This document shows, piece after piece, positions 1 through 7,716 of a stretch of 64,000 nucleotides of DNA. The notes below the pieces were generated by a model. The model saw only the letters and a list, made by a program, of their open reading frames with translations, was not told the DNA's origin and did no database searches. The stretch comes from Leptofilum sp965223525 (GTDB taxonomy: Bacteria; Chloroflexota; Anaerolineae; Promineifilales; Promineifilaceae): NCBI RefSeq assembly GCF_965223525.1, contig NZ_OZ245005.1, positions 372,001 through 436,000 of the forward strand. The letters are read 5' to 3'. How positions within the stretch are numbered: position 1 is the first letter of the stretch; each line of letters begins with the position of its first letter. A program made the position numbers and the translations under genes.

Positions 1-485
1 AAATCCCCGTTATTATGCTCACCGCCCGCGTGGAAGACAGCGACAAAATTGTGGGGCTGGAGCTAGGCGCGGATGATTACGTCACCAAGCCGTTCAATCC
101 CGCAGAGGTGGTGGCGCGGGTGCGGGCGCAGCTGCGAGCCAAAAGTCGGTTGATGAGCGGGGGAGATGGGTTGGAGGCGGCCGTTTACCGCACAGCAAAC
201 ATTCAAATGGACACGGGCAGGCGCGAGGTGAAAATTGATGGCAAGCTGGTTGAGCTCACCCCCACCGAGTTTGGCCTGCTGCAAACCTTGCTGGAGAACC
301 CCGGCTTTGTCTTTACCCGCAGCGAACTAATTGAGCGCGGCCTGGAGCAGGAATACATCGGCATGGATCGGACTCTGGATAGCCACATTAAAAATTTGCG
401 GCACAAAATTGAGCCAGACCCCAAAAACCCCACATTTATCCAAACCGTGTACGGCATTGGCTACCGATTGGCGGAGGACAAATGA
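1..485 (+). CDS. OmpR/PhoB-type response regulator, C-terminal part (cut by window edge)
   Basis: The reading frame is open from the first bases, so the gene starts upstream. What remains is the end of a receiver domain (LTARVEDSDKIVGLELGADDYVTKPF, with the conserved Thr-Ala and the invariant Lys of TKPF) followed by a winged-helix Trans_reg_C domain (VELTPTEFGLLQTLLENPG, RTLDSHIKNLRHKIEP, VYGIGYRL). The phospho-accepting Asp lies outside the window. It is a DNA-binding regulator of the OmpR family. The stop overlaps the start of the following histidine kinase (ATGA), so the two are translationally coupled and form a cognate two-component pair. Target genes cannot be told from sequence. Confidence 0.95.
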   Translation, partial: IPVIMLTARVEDSDKIVGLELGADDYVTKPFNPAEVVARVRAQLRAKSRLMSGGDGLEAAVYRTANIQMDTGRREVKIDGKLVELTPTEFGLLQTLLENPGFVFTRSELIERGLEQEYIGMDRTLDSHIKNLRHKIEPDPKNPTFIQTVYGIGYRLAEDK

Positions 486-1582
486 ACCGCTTACGCACCC
501 GCCTCATTTTGGCCTTTGTAGGCATCATCCTTTTGGTGACAATTTTGCCGCTTAACTTTTCCTTCCTGGGTCGCTTTTTGGGCGTTTTGGAATCTGACCC
601 AGCTATCGTTGCAATCGTGGATGAGCTCCCACCCGAATCTGTTGCGCGTATCGAAGCCTTTTTTTTGGAAAGCATCCCTCGCCAAATTGGTCGCCTAATC
701 ATCCTGGGCGCTCTGGTCGGAACGATAGCCGGACTGCTGATAAGCCGAACCTTAACGGAACCGCTGAATAAGCTGGCCGAAGCTGCCAAATCTATCAATT
801 TTCAAAATTTGGGTCGTCGCGTAGAAGTGCGTGGCACTGAGGAGGTTGTGGCTGTAGCGGATGCGTTTAACGAGATGGCTGAACGGCTAGAAGAAGCTGA
901 AACGTTGCGACGCAACCTGTTGGCTGATGTGGCCCATGAGCTTCGCACGCCGGTGACGGTGATTCAGGGCAATCTCCGCGCCATTTTGGATGATGTGTAC
1001 CCGCTGGAAAAAGAAGAGGTGGCGCGACTGTACGAACAAACCCGGCTGCTCACCCGTGTCATTGACGATTTACGCGAATTGGCCCAGGCAGAAGCATCGC
1101 AACTTTCGCTCAACATTACAGAGGTAGATGTGGCGGCTTTGGTGAAGGAAACGGCCGTATCCTTCCAACCTATCGCCAAAAAACAGCAAGTTGAACTCCA
1201 TGCCGAGCTGCTGGGAGCGTTGCCAACGCTCCATGCGGATGCAGCCCGGCTGCGACAAAGCCTGCACAATCTGGTAGACAATGCCCTGCGCTACACGCCA
1301 GCCAACGGCCGTATCCTGTTAGACGTAGAACAGGTAGATGAAACCGTTCAGATTCGGGTGCGGGACAGTGGGCAAGGCATGCTGCCAGAGCAGATCAGCC
1401 ACATCTTCGACCGCTTCTACCGCGCCGACCCCTCCCGCAGCCGGGAAAGCGGCGGCTCTGGCCTGGGGTTGGCCATTGTGCGGGCCATTGCCAAAGCGCA
1501 CGGAGGAACGGTAACGGCCGTTTCCCCAGGGCTCAATCAGGGCAGCACTTTCACCCTCACCCTGCCTGTCACCACAGAATAG
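482..1582 (+). CDS. membrane sensor histidine kinase (HAMP-HisKA-HATPase_c)
   Basis: 366 residues. There are two membrane segments (about 7-29 and 70-88) with a short extracytoplasmic loop of about 40 residues, then a HAMP linker (about 88-142). The HisKA domain has the H-box around His152 (DVAHELRTPVTV), and HATPase_c shows the N-box (HNLVDNALRYTP), G1 (DSGQGM), F box and G2 (GSGLGLAIV). All catalytic motifs are intact. The small sensor loop suggests envelope or membrane-state sensing rather than a large ligand domain. The ATG overlaps the regulator's stop, giving a classic OmpR/EnvZ-type operon. The iterated octamer ACGGCCGT occurs three times within it. Confidence 0.95.
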   Translation: MNRLRTRLILAFVGIILLVTILPLNFSFLGRFLGVLESDPAIVAIVDELPPESVARIEAFFLESIPRQIGRLIILGALVGTIAGLLISRTLTEPLNKLAEAAKSINFQNLGRRVEVRGTEEVVAVADAFNEMAERLEEAETLRRNLLADVAHELRTPVTVIQGNLRAILDDVYPLEKEEVARLYEQTRLLTRVIDDLRELAQAEASQLSLNITEVDVAALVKETAVSFQPIAKKQQVELHAELLGALPTLHADAARLRQSLHNLVDNALRYTPANGRILLDVEQVDETVQIRVRDSGQGMLPEQISHIFDRFYRADPSRSRESGGSGLGLAIVRAIAKAHGGTVTAVSPGLNQGSTFTLTLPVTTE

Positions 1583-1618
1583 AAAAATCCGGGTTTATGC
1601 TGTTGAAAACAATCCATA

Positions 1619-1745
1619 GGGTTTTTCAATTGTCGCATTTTAGGACGCGGACGAGCGCGGGTGACGCGGAAAATTGTTAATAATCTGCGCTCGTCCGCGT
1701 TCATCCGCGTCCCATTGGGTTGCGAATCGGACTTTTGAAAAACCC
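1619..1745. repeat. MITE-like non-coding element with terminal and internal inverted repeats
   Basis: The element has 11-bp perfect terminal inverted repeats, GGGTTTTTCAA at 1619-1629 and its complement at 1735-1745. Inside is a second perfect 14-bp inverted pair, ACGCGGACGAGCGC at 1645-1658 and its complement at 1687-1700. A related GACGCGGA / TCCGCGTC pair lies beside it. There is no coding potential. It fills most of the gap between the histidine kinase and the DUF58 gene. I see no clear target-site duplication. Confidence 0.6.
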
Positions 1746-1800
1746 TTCCCATTTCCCCTCTTATCTTTGCGACTTTGGGTGATTGTGTGAAAATGACAGC

Positions 1801-3108
1801 ATGGACGAACGGCCGTTGCCCTTCCCCACCGAAGAAAAAGTTGAAATTAAGCTGCGGCTGCGGCTGCCATTGATTGGTTTTCTATTTTTGCTAGCGGCGG
1901 CGCTGCTGCTGCCGCACAAAGTGTGGAATACCCTGCTCGTTGGGCTGGGTGGGCTGTTTGCAGTAGGGTACGTGTGGGTGCGGCAACTGGGGGCGCATTT
2001 GCACGCCCAGCGGCGGCTGCGCTACGGTTGGGTAGCGGTGGGCGACCAGCTAGAAGAGCAGTTTACGTTGGTAAACCGCAGCATCGTGCCTGCTCTTTGG
2101 GTGGAAATCATTGATTACAGTAACATCCCAGGCCACAAAACGGCCGTTGTCCGCAGCGTGCCCCAAAATCAACAGGTGCGATGGCGAGAAACGGCCGTTT
2201 GCCAGCAGCGCGGCCAATTTTTGTTAGGGCCCTGGGCCATCCGCAGCAGCGATCCGTTTGGCTTGTTCCAAATCACCCATTTTTATACCCAAACAGAAGA
2301 AATCATCATCCATCCCCCGGTGCATGGGCAACTGCCAATCCCCTTGCCCACAGGAACCAGCAGCGGTCAAGCGCGGGTGCGGCAGCGCAGTTGGCAAGCC
2401 ACCACCAATGCCGCCTCGGTGCGCGACTACCAGCATAGCGATCCGCTACGCTGGATTCATTGGCCCAAAACAGCCCATCGGGACATCCTCACTGTGCGGC
2501 AATTTGACCAGGATGCAACTGGCGACATTTGGATATTGCTGGATTGTGAGGCTGCCGTGCAGCTAGGCAGCGGTGCTCAAGGCACGATTGAACAAACTGT
2601 TTTGCTTGGCGCTTCGCTGGCGGCACGGGCTGTACGCCACAATCGGGCAGTGGGGCTGGCTAGCTACGGCCGTTCGCCCCAAATTGTGCATACTGGCAAA
2701 GGCGAGGGGCAGCAGTGGCGCATCTTGCGGGCATTGGCCTTGCTAGATGCCAACGGCAGCGCGCCACTTCGTACTGCACTGCAAGATTTGGCGCATCTGG
2801 CACGGCGGGGAACGGCCGTCATCATCATCACCCCCACACCCAACGCCGATTGGCTACCAGAGCTTGTGCGCCTGACCCAGCGAGGCATTGAGAGCAACGT
2901 GGTGCTGCTAGACCGGCAAAGTTTTGGCAGTGAGGAGAATAGCGACGGGTTGGCAACGGCCGTGCGGCAGTTGGGGTTTCCTTGCCGGCTTATTCAGCAA
3001 GGCGAAGTTGGCACGCCGCTGGAAGCACAGCAAAAGCGTGGCTTTTGGGAATTTCGCGTCACCGGTACGGGCAAGGTAGTTGCTGTGAGAACGCCGGGGA
3101 TGCCATGA
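1801..3108 (+). CDS. DUF58 family membrane-anchored protein
   Basis: About 435 residues with two adjacent N-terminal membrane helices (about 18-58 from this start). The hallmark DUF58 motif lies near the middle (SVRDYQHSDPLRWIHWPKTA), followed by a vWA-like fold region. Proteins of this family are nearly always encoded beside a transmembrane transglutaminase, as here, and often a MoxR ATPase, which is not in this window. The group is thought to act in cell-envelope protein maturation but its biochemistry is poorly known. I chose ATG 1801; a TTG at 1783 would add six residues. No strong ribosome-binding site precedes either. The 3' end overlaps the next gene (ATGA). Confidence 0.9.
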   Translation: MDERPLPFPTEEKVEIKLRLRLPLIGFLFLLAAALLLPHKVWNTLLVGLGGLFAVGYVWVRQLGAHLHAQRRLRYGWVAVGDQLEEQFTLVNRSIVPALWVEIIDYSNIPGHKTAVVRSVPQNQQVRWRETAVCQQRGQFLLGPWAIRSSDPFGLFQITHFYTQTEEIIIHPPVHGQLPIPLPTGTSSGQARVRQRSWQATTNAASVRDYQHSDPLRWIHWPKTAHRDILTVRQFDQDATGDIWILLDCEAAVQLGSGAQGTIEQTVLLGASLAARAVRHNRAVGLASYGRSPQIVHTGKGEGQQWRILRALALLDANGSAPLRTALQDLAHLARRGTAVIIITPTPNADWLPELVRLTQRGIESNVVLLDRQSFGSEENSDGLATAVRQLGFPCRLIQQGEVGTPLEAQQKRGFWEFRVTGTGKVVAVRTPGMP

Positions 3109-5351
3109 AGCAACTCACTTTCAAAACTTACGAACCGCAAGAGAGCTGGCTGACGTTGGTGTTGCTAACGGCCGTACTCTTCTGCCAGGTGGCGGCCGTG
3201 CTGGACGTTGGCTGGGTGCCGGAGGATGGCATCGTTGTTTCGGCCACAATTGGCGGCTTGCTGCTGGGTGGCGTGTTAGCCAAACGGCCGCTGGGCACAC
3301 TCCCCGCCTGGGCACTCATCACCCTTTACGGCTTACTCATTCCGCTGATGGGATTGGCAAATTTATGGCCAACCTGGGCAGCTCTGCGAGGCGGCTGGGG
3401 CTCTTTACGGCCGTACTGGTTGCAAAATGGGGCGTTGTTTTTAGATCGGGTAGCTGGTTGGGGAACGGCCGTCTTCAACAACCAAAGCAGCCAGGAAACG
3501 GTGGTGTTTGCCCTGGGGCTGGCCTTGCTGAGCTACTTTTTAACCGCCTTCGCCTGCTGGCAGCTATTCCGACACAGACGGCCGTTTACTGGCCTGCAGG
3601 CAATCGGGCTGGGGCTGGCGCTCAATGGCTACTTTGGCGGGGCAGATATTTGGTGGCTGGCTCTGTTTGTGGGGCTGACGGCAATTTTAACGGCCGTTAT
3701 CCACTTCATCACCCTGTCCGAAGGGTGGGAAGCACACCAGGTTGATTATTCCGACGAAGTGCAAATTGATTTGTTCATTTACGCCACAGCAATTGCCACA
3801 ATTTTGCTTGGGCTGGCGGTGTTCATTCCCAATTTCAGCATTCAACGGCTGGTAGATTTTTTTCAGCAGCAGACTGCGGTGCAGCAAACCGAAGCGGCTC
3901 TGGAACGCGCCTTTGGCGGCGTGGCGGCCAGTGGTGGCCAGCCACGGGGGCAAGACGGCGTAGGCGGCAGCGGCATTTTGCCGCGTGACTTTTTGCTTGG
4001 CGATGCACCTGAACTGTATGAAACGGTGACAATGACGGCCGTTGTGCAATCCGAGGCAAATTTAGCTGGCATCCATTGGCGGGCGCTAAGCTACGACGTG
4101 TACACGGGGCGCGGCTGGGCCTTGTCTGAGGAGCGCATAGAGCCAATTGCAGCCAACACGTCAATCCCTTTGCCCCAAGTGGCAGCCACGGCAACTGTGT
4201 CCCAAACGGTTTACTGGCTGCAAGATACACGCTTGGCGCGGTACACGCTGGGGCTGCCGCAGCAGTTCAGCCAGGATGTAGCTGTCCGGTGGCGGGGGCA
4301 AACTGATCTGGCGCGGGTGAACGGCAGGGGGCAGATTTATACGGCCAGCTCCCAATTCTCCCTGGCAAGCCCAACAATGCTGCGGCAAACGGCCGTAGCT
4401 GATGTGCCACCTGCGCTGCTAGCACGCTACACCGCCCTGCCAGAGGACGTACCTCAGCGCGTGCTTGATTTGGCGCAAGAGGTGGCGGGTGGACAAACCA
4501 ATCCATATGACCAAGCGCGGGCATTAGAGGAATTCTTGCGACAGTATCCGTACTCTTTAGAAGTGAGCAGTCCGCCTGCCAACGCAGACCCGGTTGAGCA
4601 CTTTTTGTTTGAGGAGCAGGCGGGCTACTGTGATTTTTATGCCTCAGCGATGGTGGTGATGGCGCGCGCCGTTGGGCTGCCTGCCCGCATGGCCATCGGC
4701 TACCTGGCGCAGCTCCCTGCTGCGAGTGTACAAACCATCTACCAAATTAACGGCCACTCCTGGGTGGAGGTCTATTTTGCTGAATTTGGTTGGGTGGAGT
4801 TTGAGCCTACGGCCGCCTTCACCAGCCCGCACAGCAACCGCAGCAACCTGGCTCAGCCTCCTGATTTTGGCGAACCGGGCGCACTGCCATTTGAAGAATC
4901 AGTCAATCTTAATCTACCACCCATACCAGAAGCGGAGAAAGCACGGCCGTTTCCGTGGCTACCGCTGCTGGGTGCCGGTTTGTTGCTTGCTTTGGTCTGG
5001 CGAGGGTGGCGGCAAAGTCGGTTGCCAACTGGGGCAGATGCGGTTTTGTGGAGCTACGGCCGTTTGCAACAAGCCGCCGCCAAATTGGGATACTCGCCAC
5101 AACCACAGCAAACACCAGCGGAGTTTTTAGACGCATTTCAGGAACATTTGGCAGGATACGGCCGTTCTCCCCGAATCGCCAAACAGATCACCAGCGTGCA
5201 GCCCCATGTGGCACGTCTCACCCAGCTTTACGTGCAGCGTTGCTATGCCGGAGATGCACAATCTGGACGACTGTTGGCTTGGGAAAGTTGGCAGCGGGTG
5301 AAACGGCCGTTGTGGCTGCTGCGAATCATTCGGTGGTTTGTCAAAATCTAG
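3105..5351 (+). CDS. transmembrane transglutaminase-like protein (TgpA-type)
   Basis: 748 residues. The N-terminal part has about six membrane helices (DUF3488/TgpA_N-like, up to about residue 240). An extracytoplasmic region carries a transglutaminase-like core with Cys509 (QAGYCDFYASAM), His551 (NGHSWVEVYF) and the FGWVEFEPTA block. A final membrane helix near 625-645 is followed by a DUF4129-like cytoplasmic tail. The fold is that of cysteine peptidases/transglutaminases acting outside the membrane. The start ATG overlaps the DUF58 stop, so it is coupled to it. Open frame continues upstream but this ATG fits both the overlap and the first helix. It contains about ten ACGGCCGT copies, one of the densest genes here. 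Confidence 0.92.
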   Translation: MKQLTFKTYEPQESWLTLVLLTAVLFCQVAAVLDVGWVPEDGIVVSATIGGLLLGGVLAKRPLGTLPAWALITLYGLLIPLMGLANLWPTWAALRGGWGSLRPYWLQNGALFLDRVAGWGTAVFNNQSSQETVVFALGLALLSYFLTAFACWQLFRHRRPFTGLQAIGLGLALNGYFGGADIWWLALFVGLTAILTAVIHFITLSEGWEAHQVDYSDEVQIDLFIYATAIATILLGLAVFIPNFSIQRLVDFFQQQTAVQQTEAALERAFGGVAASGGQPRGQDGVGGSGILPRDFLLGDAPELYETVTMTAVVQSEANLAGIHWRALSYDVYTGRGWALSEERIEPIAANTSIPLPQVAATATVSQTVYWLQDTRLARYTLGLPQQFSQDVAVRWRGQTDLARVNGRGQIYTASSQFSLASPTMLRQTAVADVPPALLARYTALPEDVPQRVLDLAQEVAGGQTNPYDQARALEEFLRQYPYSLEVSSPPANADPVEHFLFEEQAGYCDFYASAMVVMARAVGLPARMAIGYLAQLPAASVQTIYQINGHSWVEVYFAEFGWVEFEPTAAFTSPHSNRSNLAQPPDFGEPGALPFEESVNLNLPPIPEAEKARPFPWLPLLGAGLLLALVWRGWRQSRLPTGADAVLWSYGRLQQAAAKLGYSPQPQQTPAEFLDAFQEHLAGYGRSPRIAKQITSVQPHVARLTQLYVQRCYAGDAQSGRLLAWESWQRVKRPLWLLRIIRWFVKI

Positions 5352-5363
5352 CGCCTTCAATTA

Positions 5364-5897
5364 TCAATCCGGCAAGTACAAATCGTCTGAGATCCAATTG
5401 GCTGGATTGTTATGAATGTATTGAGTAACGGCCGTAAGATGACGTTCGTTACGAATAATTTGCTCGTAATAGTTGCGTTGCCAGATGGGGCTATTATCGT
5501 TACCAGGAAAGCGCCGAAACCGCTTCGTCACCTTAGATTTAAATTGCCCAATAATGGCTCCCAAAGAACCCGATTGTAGGGGCGACCCGGCGGGTCGCCC
5601 ATCTGGGACATTCATATCTGCGCTATTGAGAAAAATCACAATAATGCCATGCAAATGGTTTGGCATGACCACAAACGCATCGAGATGAATATTTGGCCGA
5701 ACAACGGCCGTTTTCTGCCACTCGTAATAAACTAGCTGCCCCAACAAAGAAAGTTTCATCTCGCCATTGACAATTTTGCCGAACAAGGGCTGCCGCTTGT
5801 ACGTACAAATTGTCACAAAATAAGCTCCAGTTTGAGTGTAATCATATCCTTTCAAGCGGATAGAGCGACGGTGATGTTTATATGGATCGTATGACAT
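5364..5897 (-). CDS. REP-associated tyrosine transposase (RAYT, Y1_Tnp/TnpA_REP)
   Basis: 177 residues. HUH endonuclease motif at His81-x-His83 (VVMPNHLHGI), then the C-terminal RAYT signature: IIGQFKSKVTKRF, IWQRNYYEQIIRNERHL with the catalytic Tyr in the NYYEQ segment, and YIHNNPANW. RAYTs are single-copy domesticated transposases thought to mobilise REP palindromes. The start is fixed by a strong AGGAGGGA site just upstream of ATG (MSYDPYKHHRR). A REP palindrome sits directly upstream and a second copy lies inside the coding region, read in frame as DGRPAGSP. The frame is intact. Confidence 0.93.
   Translation of the reverse strand: MSYDPYKHHRRSIRLKGYDYTQTGAYFVTICTYKRQPLFGKIVNGEMKLSLLGQLVYYEWQKTAVVRPNIHLDAFVVMPNHLHGIIVIFLNSADMNVPDGRPAGSPLQSGSLGAIIGQFKSKVTKRFRRFPGNDNSPIWQRNYYEQIIRNERHLTAVTQYIHNNPANWISDDLYLPD
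5576..5600. repeat. REP palindrome inside the RAYT gene
   Basis: GTAGGGGCGACCCGGCGGGT continuing CGCCC: a near copy of the palindrome at 5925-5953 located within the transposase open frame. It adds codons without breaking the frame, in the segment between the HUH motif and the Y-motif where RAYT proteins vary. Confidence 0.85.
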
Positions 5898-5924
5898 GAT
5901 GTCCCTCCTAATTCCATCATGTCG

Positions 5925-5953
5925 GTAGGGGCGACCCGACGGGTCGCCCCTAC
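5925..5953. repeat. REP palindrome upstream of the RAYT gene
   Basis: A 29-bp palindrome, perfect apart from its central base: arms GTAGGGGCGACCCG and its complement. It lies 28 bp upstream of the RAYT start codon and just beyond the end of the convergently oriented phosphatase unit. A single-stranded copy would fold into a 14-bp hairpin, the expected RAYT substrate form. Confidence 0.9.
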
Positions 5954-5967
5954 TGGCCATCGTCAAA

Positions 5968-6702
5968 CTATGTAATCAACTCATCTGGTAAATGATCCAG
6001 CCGGTTGAGGTAGAGCAAATCAACTTGCCTTTCGCTAAAGTTTAGCCGGGTGATGGAGGTGTTGTGGGCGTGCAGCCAAATACGGTTGGCGCTTTCGTTG
6101 TTACGTAGCGTATTAAAGCCAAACAGTGTACGCAGCACGGCCACAAAAAAGCCGCCATGGGTCACAATGGCTACCCGATCATCCGGCTCATGCCGCTGCC
6201 GTAGTTCATCCAGGAACAGTTTCGCTCGCTCCATTGTTTGCTTGCGTGGTTCAAACGGCCGTTCCCACCACCCCGCCTCACCCAAAGAATCTGGCAAAAC
6301 CAACTGTGGATAATGTTGGGCAAAATACGCTCGGTTTGGCCCCGGCAAACCGACACGCTCATTGGTCTCCAAATGACGCTCAAAAATGCCGCCAGTTTCA
6401 TGAACAATCTCCCAAGCCACCAGCGGAATAGCCACTTTTTTGGCAATCGCGCTACCCGTATCCACTGCACGCACCATGAGGCTGCAATATAGATGCGTAA
6501 AGTTAAACCCCTTGCGATTGTGTGAATCATTTGCCGGGTCTGCCTGCTGCCAATTCTTGGCAATATGCTGCCCTAGATGACGTGCCTGCTGCTGTCCAAT
6601 TTCTGTTAAGCGCGGGTCTGGAGAACGCCCGATACTGCTGCCTGTCCGCGCCCAAAGCGCGTTATTTTCCGATTGTGCATGTCGAATCATATAAAGTTGC
6701 AT
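5968..6702 (-). CDS. histidine phosphatase family protein (phosphoglycerate mutase-like)
   Basis: 244 residues from ATG 6702 (MQLYMIRHAQSENN). The RHG-type phospho-accepting His is in MIRHAQSEN. Other family blocks visible are LTEIGQQQARHLG, the YCSLMVRAVDTG substrate block and the second catalytic His in IVTHGGFFVAVLRTLFG. The enzyme transfers a phosphoryl group to that His; the substrate cannot be predicted because the family includes mutases, phosphatases and ribazole phosphatases. The frame continues upstream to 6780, but those residues look non-family. It is divergent from the TetR gene. Confidence 0.9.
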   Translation of the reverse strand: MQLYMIRHAQSENNALWARTGSSIGRSPDPRLTEIGQQQARHLGQHIAKNWQQADPANDSHNRKGFNFTHLYCSLMVRAVDTGSAIAKKVAIPLVAWEIVHETGGIFERHLETNERVGLPGPNRAYFAQHYPQLVLPDSLGEAGWWERPFEPRKQTMERAKLFLDELRQRHEPDDRVAIVTHGGFFVAVLRTLFGFNTLRNNESANRIWLHAHNTSITRLNFSERQVDLLYLNRLDHLPDELIT

Positions 6703-6860
6703 GGGCAAATTGTAGGGTTGCCCTGCGCTCTCGGCAAGCCTAAAAATCCTTTGTGAATAGTGTGAGGACGGAACACGCAATACGCCATACGGTTTTCATT
6801 CATGCCTATCAGCCTAGCGGGTAAAGCCCCCTGGCAATTTGCAGGCAATTGAATTACTTA

Positions 6861-6896
6861 TTGACAATAAACGATACGATAGATAGAATATCTATC
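6861..6896 (+). promoter_or_regulatory. promoter with overlapping operator; likely leaderless transcript
   Basis: A perfect -35 TTGACA (6861-6866), 17-bp spacer and -10 TAGAAT (6884-6889). The -10 is embedded in an inverted repeat GATAGA-ATA-TCTATC (6882-6896) that ends exactly at the ATG of the TetR gene (6897). Predicted transcription start falls at or next to the A of the ATG, so the mRNA would have no leader. The palindrome over the -10 is the expected position for autorepression by the encoded regulator. Confidence 0.75.
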
Positions 6897-7667
6897 ATGT
6901 CATCTCAAAGCGATTTAGCAGTTGAGCAGCGAATAATGGGCGCGGCGAAAGCGTTGGTGAAGGAAACGGCCGTCTCCTTCACCATGGATCAGCTAGCTGT
7001 AAAAGCTGGGGTCTCCCGCGCCACCATTTACCGGCAGTTCGGCAGCAAAAAAGCAATTCTAAAGCGTCTGGCAGATGAGCATGGCCTGGACAATCTTGCC
7101 CAGCCAGACGCACCCAGCCGCATTTTGCAAGCCGCCCGCACCCTTTTTGCCCAGCAAGGCATGATGGGGCCGACCATGGAGCAAATCGCCGCCGAAGCCA
7201 ACGTCGGCGTGGCAACCGTGTATCGTCACTTTGGCGACAGGTCTGGGTTGCTGCATCACTTTTTTCAGGCATATCAGCCAAATCTGCCGCTTACCGCCAA
7301 AGAAATCACTGGTGATTTGGTCAAAGATTTAACCCAACTGGTTGCCGTCCTTATCGCTTTCATCGTGGAAAACCAGGACATTGTTCAACACAACTTTAGC
7401 AATGCACTGGAATGGCGAGACGAGATGATTGGTGTGCGGCCGTTCCAGCAACGCAGCCTCACCCGTGTAACAACCTTCTTGCAAGAGCGAATAGACGCGG
7501 GCCAACTCCGCCCCACCGACCCGCAAAAAGCTGCCGCTGCCCTGCTGGGCATGATATTGTCGTTTAGCTTGGTGATACCCATCTATTACAAAACGCCGAA
7601 TCCAAAGCCACAGGAAACGGCCGCATTCATCACCAATCTCTTTCTAGACGGCCTTAAACAACCATAG
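6897..7667 (+). CDS. TetR-family regulator with two tandem HTH domains
   Basis: 256 residues. Two complete TetR_N helix-turn-helix units stand in tandem. The first is about residues 10-56 (MDQLAVKAGVSRATIYRQFGSK) and the second about 73-120 (MEQIAAEANVGVATVYRHFG). A helical ligand-binding/dimerisation part follows. Ordinary TetR proteins have one such domain, so this is an internal duplication; both copies keep the T-I/V-Y-R-x-F-G recognition helix. The gene lies 49 bp before the PEP-utilizing enzyme on the same strand and probably controls itself and that gene through the operator at its start. The frame extends upstream to a TTG at 6849, but promoter position and family length favour ATG 6897. 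Confidence 0.92.
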   Translation: MSSQSDLAVEQRIMGAAKALVKETAVSFTMDQLAVKAGVSRATIYRQFGSKKAILKRLADEHGLDNLAQPDAPSRILQAARTLFAQQGMMGPTMEQIAAEANVGVATVYRHFGDRSGLLHHFFQAYQPNLPLTAKEITGDLVKDLTQLVAVLIAFIVENQDIVQHNFSNALEWRDEMIGVRPFQQRSLTRVTTFLQERIDAGQLRPTDPQKAAAALLGMILSFSLVIPIYYKTPNPKPQETAAFITNLFLDGLKQP

Positions 7668-7716
7668 AGCATACTGCGTAAAGAAAACAGAACACGCAAT
7701 TTTTTTAGAGGAAACA

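Noticed and set aside
1783..1800. Six-residue N-terminal extension of the DUF58 gene from TTG
   Set aside because: No ribosome site and not needed for the first membrane helix; ATG 1801 preferred.
5364..5966. Longer RAYT start at 5966
   Set aside because: The extra residues are encoded by the REP palindrome itself, while ATG 5897 has a strong ribosome-binding site.
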